6,417 nt of DNA from Candidatus Cloacimonadota bacterium (GTDB taxonomy: Bacteria; Cloacimonadota; Cloacimonadia; Cloacimonadales; Cloacimonadaceae): positions 1 to 6,417 of the forward strand of contig JALNYD010000165.1 in the NCBI GenBank assembly GCA_023230025.1, written 5' to 3'. Of this stretch, positions 1 through 6,192 are shown piece by piece. A program made the position numbers and the translations under genes. The notes beneath the pieces are model-generated. The model was not told the origin of the DNA and searched no databases. It saw only the letters and a list, made by a program, of their open reading frames with translations. Position 1 is the first letter of the stretch. Each line of letters starts with the position of its first letter.

Positions 1-894
1 ACAGGCCTCCGGGAAGTAGCCGGGTTTTTCTTTTCTGATGGCTTTGAAGGCCTGATATACTACGCTCCATTCCATTGCCAGAGCCGCGCGATTCATATTG
101 CTATGCAACTCCAGGAAATTAACCTGAGGAATTGTTTGACTAATGGAACCGGTATGAGAAGTGCTGTGGATGAGCTCCACATTCGGGTAGAGCAGCAAGG
201 CATTTAGTACCCGAGAGAGGGATTTGTGAAGATTGGGAAGTCCGCCCCAGGCATTGGTGAACACCTTGGCAGAATTGAGTTCGGCCAGATAAGGCTGCAA
301 GGCTTCAATGAGCTCATAATCAAAGAAATCCGCTTTATTAATATCCAGGTGATCCAGCGATGGCAGGGGCAGGGAATACTGAGATCCATATATACTCTCA
401 AGATAGCTTCCACTACCCACGCCAATGATACTGATCCTCTCTATCTTCAATGGTAAGGCAGCGGCATTATTGATCAATAGGGACATAATCATATGTGCAG
501 ATGTTAATGATGGATCATCCCAGGCTTTTTTCAGAAGTACCATTGCCTTCTCTTTTAGCTCTTCTTCTCCAAGACGCGGAAGCAAAGCATCCAGAATGTC
601 TATCTGCTTGCCACGGTCTGTAGCAAGCAGAATTAGGTGATCGAGCCGGGCAATGTTCTTTTTTACCAGGTAATCCATCGATGTGCAAATCCTGGCTGCT
701 GTTACAGCGTCAGCTTGAGCGATCGACCTGTTGCTCAACTCACTCTCCTTGTAATCTGAACTGTAAACAAAGGGCAGCTTTGCAGGAACAGCCTTAACGG
801 AGTCATTATCTTTTAAGGGACAACGGCAAGCATCTGCATTGTATATGAGTTGAATATCTGTGTTGCCAATGGGCACAATTAACACAGTGGACAT
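1..894 (-). CDS. Second CARF-domain protein, tandem paralogue of the CARF-HEPN gene (3' end cut by window)
   Basis: An open frame of 298 codons runs from ATG 894 to the left edge without a stop, so the C-terminal domain is not seen. The start MSTVLIVPIGNTDIQLIYNA matches the first CARF strand of the neighbouring protein in spacing and key residues (IG..D.Q.IY). LILLATDRGKQ (87-97) matches its ILSTDRSQ. DINKADFFDYELIEALQPYL (184-203), then AEL, matches DINTLDFFEQEAYYALSPYF, then AEL. TNAWGGLPNLHKSL (213-226) matches THAGGMPLLHRAL. FLELHSNMNRAALAMEW (260-276) matches FLDYIGQMNHSVINMQW. The two are therefore tandem paralogues across the sensor domain and into the linker. The predicted role is a second cyclic-oligoadenylate sensor. 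By analogy the missing part may be HEPN, but another effector domain is possible. The GG turn and the residues around it differ from the neighbour, so ligand preference or activity may have diverged. Confidence 0.85.
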   Translation of the reverse strand, partial: MSTVLIVPIGNTDIQLIYNADACRCPLKDNDSVKAVPAKLPFVYSSDYKESELSNRSIAQADAVTAARICTSMDYLVKKNIARLDHLILLATDRGKQIDILDALLPRLGEEELKEKAMVLLKKAWDDPSLTSAHMIMSLLINNAAALPLKIERISIIGVGSGSYLESIYGSQYSLPLPSLDHLDINKADFFDYELIEALQPYLAELNSAKVFTNAWGGLPNLHKSLSRVLNALLLYPNVELIHSTSHTGSISQTIPQVNFLELHSNMNRAALAMEWSVVYQAFKAIRKEKPGYFPEAC

Positions 895-895
895 C

Positions 896-2506
896 CTACA
901 CCTCCGCTTGCCCTGAGTGTAAAGCCCGGAAGCAGTTGATGCTGCATTGGCGCTCCTTTAGCATGTCCTTGCTGAAATTGACTATCCTGCCCAAAGGCGC
1001 GAAGAAAACATTCGCCAAACAAGCCTTTTCAAACTTGATAATTGATGCCAAATCCCTGTTGCCGATTGCCAGCTTGACCTGTCGCACAGCTTCCGGGGAT
1101 AAGTTCAGGAATCCATATACGCGAGCTCTATTCTGCTGATTTACAGCCGGAGCTATACCGTTATGCATCAGCTTGTTTCTCATTTTACGTATAGCATGCC
1201 AATCAGGGTCGTCCCAGCCCTCAGTATGGTCTCCAAACACAGCTATATAATCTTCGAAAGCCTTCAGAATCTTTTCTTTGGGAATCCGACCGATCAGCTT
1301 GAACACATCCAGATCAAGAGACCTCTCATGCCCGATGGGCTCCAGCAATTCAACCTTGCTTTTTTCAATATCCACACTTTTCCATAATATCCCTATTTGC
1401 CTGGCGGCAAGATCCAGCTTAGCCGCTTGCTCCATACTGGTAATCCAAACCACCAGTTCATTGAAGCTGTCGGTGTAGATGGCCCGAAAGATGTGGGCAG
1501 TAAAGCGCTCAAACCATGATCCTTTGGTCTCCCACAGCTCCTTGCCTTCCTTGATAGCTCTTTCCAAGCCTTTGTAGTTTACTAATGCCGGCAATTCGGG
1601 ATAGTGCCTTCTGATCATGTCAAGGCAGAGCTGCGCGCGATCCCATTGCATATTTATCACACTGTGGTTCATTTGCCCGATATAGTCCAGGAACTTGTGT
1701 TCGGTTTTTTTATCCTCCATATAGGATAGGTATTCACTGGTAAAGATCCTTTTGTATTCAGCATGACCGACACAATTTTGAAGCACATTATCCAATGCCC
1801 GATGCAAGAGCGGCATTCCTCCCGCGTGTGTTCCCAGAAGTATTTGGGCATCTTCAAGTTCTGCAAAATAGGGGCTCAGGGCATAGTATGCTTCCTGTTC
1901 AAAAAAGTCCAGAGTATTGATATCCGCCAATTCCAGGATCTCTTGCTTGATGGGCTTGGTGATATTAATTTTCATAATGGGTTGCAAGACTTTGTAGCTT
2001 CCCAATTTCAGGATCACGATGTTCCGGATCTGCACAGCATCTTGATAGATTCTGCCTTCTGTGATGCACTCTTTCAGAAATTTAGCGGTGGGTGTGCTAT
2101 GGTCATCTTCTATCCATCTAATCATTCCTTGATCCAGATAATCATAGAGTTCAGGCAAGTTTTCCAGATCCTCTTCCCATTTTGCTTTGATGCTACGCAA
2201 TACAGGCAAAACCTGAGATCGATCCGTACTAAGTATGAAAAGATAGTCCAGAGTCTTGATCTTCCTGCTGGCTATATAAGCCATAATCTTGTCAAAAATG
2301 GGGAAGCAAAGCCCATTTGGTGTCTCCGGTTTTTTCTCATCTCGTCTGAGTTCTCTGATTCCAATGCCATTCGTTAGCGGCAATGAGTCCTTTTGATCAA
2401 GTATATCCTTTATCTTGCCTCCGGATCTTCTCTTATTCCCATTTGGTAAATCATAGATAGCCTGCAGGTCTCGATGACCTATGGCAAAAAATAACACGTT
2501 TCCCAT
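896..2506 (-). CDS. CARF-HEPN ribonuclease, Csm6/Csx1-like CRISPR ancillary effector
   Basis: A 536-aa soluble protein read as a cyclic-oligoadenylate-activated RNase. The N-terminal part (about 1-265) looks like a CARF (Rossmann-like sensor) domain: the first strand is VLFFAIGHRDLQAIYDL (4-20), a second strand and turn is YLFILSTDRSQ (88-98), and the glycine turn with following helix is LLGTHAGGMPLLHRAL (223-238). A helical linker follows from about 270. The C-terminal part (about 330-536) carries the HEPN nuclease motif R443-N-K-L-M-H448, an Rx4H signature with the usual polar residue after Arg. It is somewhat longer than the common 400-500 aa Csm6/Csx1 proteins. It lies after the hairpin spacer and 1 nt before a paralogous CARF gene. 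The HEPN motif is directly visible; the CARF call rests on the strand pattern, on similarity to the next gene and on the type III context. The ligand size (cA4 or cA6) cannot be read from sequence. Confidence 0.85.
   Translation of the reverse strand: MGNVLFFAIGHRDLQAIYDLPNGNKRRSGGKIKDILDQKDSLPLTNGIGIRELRRDEKKPETPNGLCFPIFDKIMAYIASRKIKTLDYLFILSTDRSQVLPVLRSIKAKWEEDLENLPELYDYLDQGMIRWIEDDHSTPTAKFLKECITEGRIYQDAVQIRNIVILKLGSYKVLQPIMKINITKPIKQEILELADINTLDFFEQEAYYALSPYFAELEDAQILLGTHAGGMPLLHRALDNVLQNCVGHAEYKRIFTSEYLSYMEDKKTEHKFLDYIGQMNHSVINMQWDRAQLCLDMIRRHYPELPALVNYKGLERAIKEGKELWETKGSWFERFTAHIFRAIYTDSFNELVVWITSMEQAAKLDLAARQIGILWKSVDIEKSKVELLEPIGHERSLDLDVFKLIGRIPKEKILKAFEDYIAVFGDHTEGWDDPDWHAIRKMRNKLMHNGIAPAVNQQNRARVYGFLNLSPEAVRQVKLAIGNRDLASIIKFEKACLANVFFAPLGRIVNFSKDMLKERQCSINCFRALHSGQAEV
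901..905 (-). promoter_or_regulatory. Shine-Dalgarno site for the second CARF gene
   Basis: GGAGG lies 6 nt before the ATG at 894 and sits within the last codons of the CARF-HEPN gene, whose TAG stop (898-896) is 1 nt from the start. This fixes the start and implies coupled expression of the two CARF proteins. Confidence 0.85.
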
Positions 2507-2512
2507 GTTAAA

Positions 2513-2518
2513 CTCCCT
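2513..2518 (-). promoter_or_regulatory. Shine-Dalgarno site deciding the start of the CARF-HEPN gene
   Basis: AGGGAG ends 6 nt before the ATG at 2506. The alternative in-frame ATG at 2530 sits just after the hairpin's 3' arm and has no such site. The later start also begins directly at the first CARF strand (MGNVLFFAIG). Confidence 0.8.
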
Positions 2519-2536
2519 TATATCTTGCATTATTTG

Positions 2537-2577
2537 AACTGCGGGATCAGGGGGTTTTGGTTTCTAATCCCGCAGTT
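2537..2577 (-). repeat. Perfect 11-bp inverted repeat in the spacer between the RAMP and CARF genes
   Basis: The arms AACTGCGGGAT (2537-2547) and ATCCCGCAGTT (2567-2577) are exact reverse complements around a 19-nt loop. In the minus-strand transcript the stem can be extended inward by a U-G, an A-U and a G-C pair. The 3' arm is followed by CAAATAATGC rather than a T tract, and no T tract follows on the other strand, so it is not a standard intrinsic terminator. It could be an RNA processing or stability element, an attenuator, or an operator. The role is unknown; the repeat itself is certain. Confidence 0.8.
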
Positions 2578-2615
2578 GACATTCTGGCGTTTATTGCATT
2601 AGCCTGAGTTCCAGA

Positions 2616-4499
2616 TTAGTTTTTCCTTTTCTTCAAATCAGAATTCTTTGTTGTTGTATGCCAGGTGAAGATATCACCCTTGAAGCTCGGGTAATGCTTG
2701 GGGTCTCTATATAGCTTACATAAGTCGTATAGAGCGCCCTTTTCGAAATTCCTGGGAGTGCAACTTCTATGAAACTCAAGGAGTCTGCCGGTTTCATGAT
2801 TTAGCTTAAACCTATGAACAATTGCTTTGCCATCCTTTTCTTCAATGACTACTTTTACCGCTCCCATGCCATGGTTTTTGCCATAACCGATCTGATGACA
2901 CAGCAGAGGTTCTGGTTTCTGTCCATCCTTGGAAACAGTAACTTCTACCCCGGTAGGATCCATGTTTAGAACACTAGGTTCAATGTTTTGACCTAAGTTT
3001 AGCGCGAAGCATAGAAGTTTCAGTTCAATCGGCCTGAGGTTTTCATAGTATACGTGGAATGTGAATTTTGGTAAAACACTGGAGCTGGGTGAAAGCACAT
3101 TTACCAGCTTGATCATGCCGTCACTTTCTAAAGCGGGGCTAATCGTTCTTTTTCGGTAATAAAACTTTCTGCCTGATAACCTTGGAGCTACTTTATGGTC
3201 TTCCCGAGCCGGGTCGCCAAATGTGCTTAGCAAAACGTGTTTATCGGCAGTGAAGTTTTCTTTTAGATAAAACTCATAGGATGATGGTTTGGGAGATCCT
3301 GCGCGAGGAAGCCACATATCTTTGCTTTTGCCTGTCCCGCTTTCATGAACAGCGCAAGAGAAATGCACTTTGGCTGACTTGGCCCTTTGCTTGTAAGGAA
3401 TATCCTTATTCTCACTGGAATAACCAAACATTTCCTCAATCCTGTTTAGCAAACCACCCTTGATACTTTCGGCATTCTCAGCCTGGTAGTCCTGGTCAAA
3501 ATCATGCAAAGACCTACTAAAAGCCCAGCGGTATCTGTAATGCTTTCCGAAAGTGATTACCTTGGTTTCATCTTTAGTTAAGACTTCAAAAAAGATTAGA
3601 TCGCCTTCCTTTAGATTGCTGTTCTGTTTCACATTCTTAATGAAATCGGCACAATTAAAGTTCTTTTTCTGCGGATGATCCTGCAGATGACCATCCTTTT
3701 CATCCTTGATATACTGAACAGTCCTTAAGTAAGCATCATAGCAATCAGGTGATATGATATATCGTTCATTAGCATACTCAGGCTCAGCGCCAGGCCCGGA
3801 TACTCTTACACCAAAGCTCTGATGGCTGGCAGGTCTTTCGGTCAGTTTACCTAATGTTCCGGCACCGTCAAGGCCATCGTGGTAATCATAAAAATAGAAG
3901 TATGCGCTCTTGTCCCCATCATTTCTTATCTGATACTTGTAAAGTGGCCGGTCATTATGGTTTGTATCACGATAGTTATGGCGACTGGCCTTAGCTGGAC
4001 TATATTTGTATTTTGTAAACGCATAGTACCGCTCTTTGAACCTTTTTACGGTAATGCTGTTGTCTTCTGCTATGCTCTCAATAATGCCCGCATAATTCGC
4101 TACACTTTTTCCTGAGGGAGCATTGTTCGGGCGGAAGCCATATTGCCTGTTGTTCATTCTGGAGATGGGGTACTGCAAGTATGCGGCGAGGAAGTTTGCA
4201 AAGCATCCCTTTAATGTTGATGAGGGGATAACAACCTTGCCATCAACCGTCAGCGGTGCAATCTCAACCTTATCATGGCCCAAATCCTTATGTGTGTTGC
4301 CAACACATAGTTCATTGAGGGCATACATTTCACAGTTTATGTGACCAGTAATCAGGCTCTCATCGTCTTTATCCAAAGGAACCATATTGTCATAATTTAG
4401 CTTGTCTTTATCAACAGGAGCAAAGCCATAGGGGAGTTTTTGAATCGCATCTTTGATGGATGTGGGCCTTTCATGATTGTTTCTATTCCAATAGTTCAT
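2616..4499 (-). CDS. Long insertion-bearing Cas7/RAMP protein, type III CRISPR effector subunit (TIGR03986-like)
   Basis: A 627-aa protein with RAMP signatures at its two ends and a large middle region. Near the N-terminus, LPYGFAPVD (22-30) and IPSSTLKGCFANF (91-103) match the opening strands and the IPGSS-type motif of Cas7/Csm3 proteins. Near the C-terminus, HQIGYGKNHGMGAVKV (535-550) is a classic glycine-rich RAMP loop. Between them, MFGYSSEN (357-364), GSPKPSSYEFYL (401-412) and LSGRKFYYRKR (441-451) recall, from memory, the conserved blocks of the long CRISPR RAMP family TIGR03986. The order fits a Cas7 fold split by an insertion of several hundred residues, as in the Cas7-insertion subunit of type III-Dv complexes. 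Where Csm3 has its catalytic Asp, this protein has E79, with D76 nearby. It overlaps the small upstream gene by 4 nt (ATGA) and is followed by a 109-nt spacer, so it is probably the last effector-complex gene of the coupled block. Confidence 0.87.
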   Translation of the reverse strand: MNYWNRNNHERPTSIKDAIQKLPYGFAPVDKDKLNYDNMVPLDKDDESLITGHINCEMYALNELCVGNTHKDLGHDKVEIAPLTVDGKVVIPSSTLKGCFANFLAAYLQYPISRMNNRQYGFRPNNAPSGKSVANYAGIIESIAEDNSITVKRFKERYYAFTKYKYSPAKASRHNYRDTNHNDRPLYKYQIRNDGDKSAYFYFYDYHDGLDGAGTLGKLTERPASHQSFGVRVSGPGAEPEYANERYIISPDCYDAYLRTVQYIKDEKDGHLQDHPQKKNFNCADFIKNVKQNSNLKEGDLIFFEVLTKDETKVITFGKHYRYRWAFSRSLHDFDQDYQAENAESIKGGLLNRIEEMFGYSSENKDIPYKQRAKSAKVHFSCAVHESGTGKSKDMWLPRAGSPKPSSYEFYLKENFTADKHVLLSTFGDPAREDHKVAPRLSGRKFYYRKRTISPALESDGMIKLVNVLSPSSSVLPKFTFHVYYENLRPIELKLLCFALNLGQNIEPSVLNMDPTGVEVTVSKDGQKPEPLLCHQIGYGKNHGMGAVKVVIEEKDGKAIVHRFKLNHETGRLLEFHRSCTPRNFEKGALYDLCKLYRDPKHYPSFKGDIFTWHTTTKNSDLKKRKN

Positions 4500-4975
4500 T
4501 TGGAGAACCTCCATGTATCATCTGCATGGTTTACGTATACTTTGACAGGGTATGTGTTCAAATCCGGAATGCTGCCGATCAGGTTTGCAAAGCCGTAGCG
4601 ATACCCCCTCTCATCAGTTCTGGTGATCATCTCCGGCTTGAGTTCACTTTCCTTTTCTGACTTATGATTGATAGTACTGATGAAGCTTCCGGGGGCTATC
4701 TGAATCACTGAAAGCTGTTTACCGGAGTCGAAGACATATAGCCGATCACAATCCCGGATCAAGCTCTCATCCACTTCAGTCATCGAGGGGATAAACACCA
4801 GACCACAGTCCTTGTGGGGCTCAGTTTGCTTTGTGTTTGCCGCACGAAGCTTTTGTTCAAGCTCCAGAACTTGGCGCGCCAGAGCACAAGACCATTTTCT
4901 CTGCCCGATAAACCAGGCATCAGCAAAATCCTGCTTGAGAGTATCCATGATTACTGCTAGCGATATCGTTTTCAT
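4496..4975 (-). CDS. Small protein of unknown family in the type III operon (possible Csx19-like subunit)
   Basis: A 159-aa soluble protein that I do not recognise by sequence. Residues 1-50 look helical, with aromatic and basic residues (DAWFIGQRKWSCALARQ at 19-35). Residues 57-65 (CGLVFIPSM) and 78-95 look like beta strands (RLYVFDSGKQLSVIQIAP), and the end (YRYGFANLIGSIPDL, then PVKVYVNHADDTWRF) looks like further strands. There is no RAMP glycine loop, signal peptide or membrane segment. It sits between two Cas7-type genes with 4-nt ATGA overlaps on both sides (4975-4972 with the gene before, 4499-4496 with the gene after). Such strict coupling suggests it is made in proportion to them and belongs to the complex. 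Type III-D variants have a small accessory subunit, Csx19, of roughly this size. The match here rests on position and length only, so another small subunit or an unrelated accessory protein remains possible. Confidence 0.8.
   Translation of the reverse strand: MKTISLAVIMDTLKQDFADAWFIGQRKWSCALARQVLELEQKLRAANTKQTEPHKDCGLVFIPSMTEVDESLIRDCDRLYVFDSGKQLSVIQIAPGSFISTINHKSEKESELKPEMITRTDERGYRYGFANLIGSIPDLNTYPVKVYVNHADDTWRFSK
4508..4512 (-). promoter_or_regulatory. Shine-Dalgarno site deciding the start of the long RAMP gene
   Basis: GGAGG lies 8 nt before the ATG at 4499. An in-frame ATG five codons earlier (4514) overlaps this site (ATGGAGG) and lacks a site of its own, so translation most likely begins at 4499 with MNYWNRN. 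Confidence 0.85.
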
Positions 4976-6192
4976 TTTACCTCCTCAAGGGTCATTTCCG
5001 GATGCGCGGCACCGGAGCCTAAACCTATCAAACGATGCCTTAAGCCATCTTTAAGAAAACCAAAGATGTGCTCCAGGCTCTCTTGCTCGAGCGAATTGCC
5101 GCTTGCCAGCAGTATCTCCCCCTGAAAGACCGCGTTAAAGACTCTTTCCTCATCGAACTTGCCGGAACCATAAATGGCCCGGGAAAGCTGATCTTCCGCG
5201 TGCCTTTCGATCTGGATAAACTCGGCTTTGGCTTCGCTATCGATCATAGACAAATCTGTAAACATGATCCGCCCGGCTCTATCGGTGTCTCCGGTGAGTT
5301 CTTTCCAGCCAGGCACATCATACTTCTCCATAAATGAGCTGATGGCTCCGCGAATGGATGAGCCGGGGATATATGGCCTACCATCCCGATTGATGAAAGC
5401 TGCGTCCGTTTCAGGGTTTTTCTTGCTGGGATAGAAGACGTTACCTTTGATTAAAAGCGGGTCATGCAAACCTGTCTTTATGATAAGTCTATATCTACGC
5501 TTGAAGCTGGGAATGAAATCAAAGCTCGCCAGGTCCAGCTCGGTGCCTTGCATTTTTTCCACAATCTGCGTATCGGTGGAGGCTGTGTTGAGATAAACCT
5601 GATAGTTATCTTTGTTCAAAGTGCTCATTTTGACTTTCGCCACTTTTGTGAAGCCATTGCCCACAGAGGAATGAGCGCCGATAAAGAAGCCTTCCTTGTG
5701 CCAGGAAGCAAATACTTGGTTGATCCAACCCTTTAATATGGATACTTTATCCTCAGATAAGCGCCTAGATCCCTTTGACACGTTATCCAGCTCAATCAGG
5801 ACGGTAGTATTCTCGGGGAGCACTTCCCACTGGCTAAACTTGGCCTTATCATCTGCCGTTTTCGTTTCCCGATCGATCCGCACCCTGTCCCTCAGGTAAT
5901 CACCCTTGGGCTTGAGGACGACTGTTCTAAACACGATGGGAGATGCTTCCGCGTTCTGATCATCAGGCAATAGACGCTTAAGTAAAGCATCTTCTTGATC
6001 TAGTTTGGCAGAAAGCATCATTTTTGAAAAGAAGAGTCCGGCCAGAGAGGTGCCCGGAATCACATATTCACTCGCTCCATTCTGCACGACTTCAGCAGCT
6101 CCCATGTATGCATCTGAGCTACCTTTTCCTATGTGGATCGGAGACAGAAACTCTAGCTCCACAGCCCAAAACAATCTTAGTGTCTTATTCAT
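4972..6192 (-). CDS. Fused double-Cas7 RAMP protein (Cas7-2x-like), type III CRISPR effector subunit
   Basis: A 406-aa protein with two RAMP (Cas7/Csm3-like) domains in tandem, expected to be two backbone subunits that hold crRNA and may cut target RNA. Domain 1 (about 1-190) shows SPIHIGKG at 17-24, IPGTSLAG at 45-52, VRIDRETKTA at 104-113 and a glycine-rich FIGAHSSVGNGF at 170-181. Domain 2 (about 232-406) shows TGLHDPLLIKG at 240-250, GRPYIPGSSIRG at 271-282, GRIMFTDLSM at 307-316 and LSRAIYGSGKF at 336-346. Csm3-type proteins carry a catalytic Asp roughly 12 residues before the IPGSS motif. By eye D263 fits this in domain 2, while domain 1 has E34 there. The glycine loop of domain 2 is reduced to IGLGSGAAHPEM. 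The gene overlaps its neighbours by 8 nt upstream and 4 nt downstream. The name Cas7-2x is inferred from the fusion; the RAMP assignment itself is secure. Confidence 0.88.
   Translation of the reverse strand: MNKTLRLFWAVELEFLSPIHIGKGSSDAYMGAAEVVQNGASEYVIPGTSLAGLFFSKMMLSAKLDQEDALLKRLLPDDQNAEASPIVFRTVVLKPKGDYLRDRVRIDRETKTADDKAKFSQWEVLPENTTVLIELDNVSKGSRRLSEDKVSILKGWINQVFASWHKEGFFIGAHSSVGNGFTKVAKVKMSTLNKDNYQVYLNTASTDTQIVEKMQGTELDLASFDFIPSFKRRYRLIIKTGLHDPLLIKGNVFYPSKKNPETDAAFINRDGRPYIPGSSIRGAISSFMEKYDVPGWKELTGDTDRAGRIMFTDLSMIDSEAKAEFIQIERHAEDQLSRAIYGSGKFDEERVFNAVFQGEILLASGNSLEQESLEHIFGFLKDGLRHRLIGLGSGAAHPEMTLEEVK
4980..4986 (-). promoter_or_regulatory. Shine-Dalgarno site for the 159-aa gene
   Basis: GAGGAGG ends 4 nt before the ATG at 4975 and is formed by the last codons of the double-Cas7 gene. 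The spacing is short, but the strong match and the ATGA stop/start overlap support this start over the internal Met10. Confidence 0.75.

Noticed and set aside
204..425. A 73-codon minus-strand frame
   Set aside because: It is a different frame within the second CARF gene, which is open across the whole stretch and matches its paralogue.
1763..2377. A 204-codon open frame on the plus strand
   Set aside because: It lies wholly antisense to the CARF-HEPN gene, which has clear domains and a good start site. The plus-strand translation is Cys/Phe/Gln-rich with no recognisable motif.
2507..2530. An earlier ATG start for the CARF-HEPN gene
   Set aside because: It has no Shine-Dalgarno site, follows the hairpin arm, and adds residues before the natural first strand of the domain.
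2537..2577. Intrinsic terminator at the inverted repeat
   Set aside because: Neither strand has a T run after the stem, and the 19-nt loop is long for a terminator.
2507..2615. A promoter for the CARF genes in the spacer
   Set aside because: A TATAAG-like stretch occurs just before the start, but no acceptable -35 box is found at the right distance and it overlaps the ribosome site.
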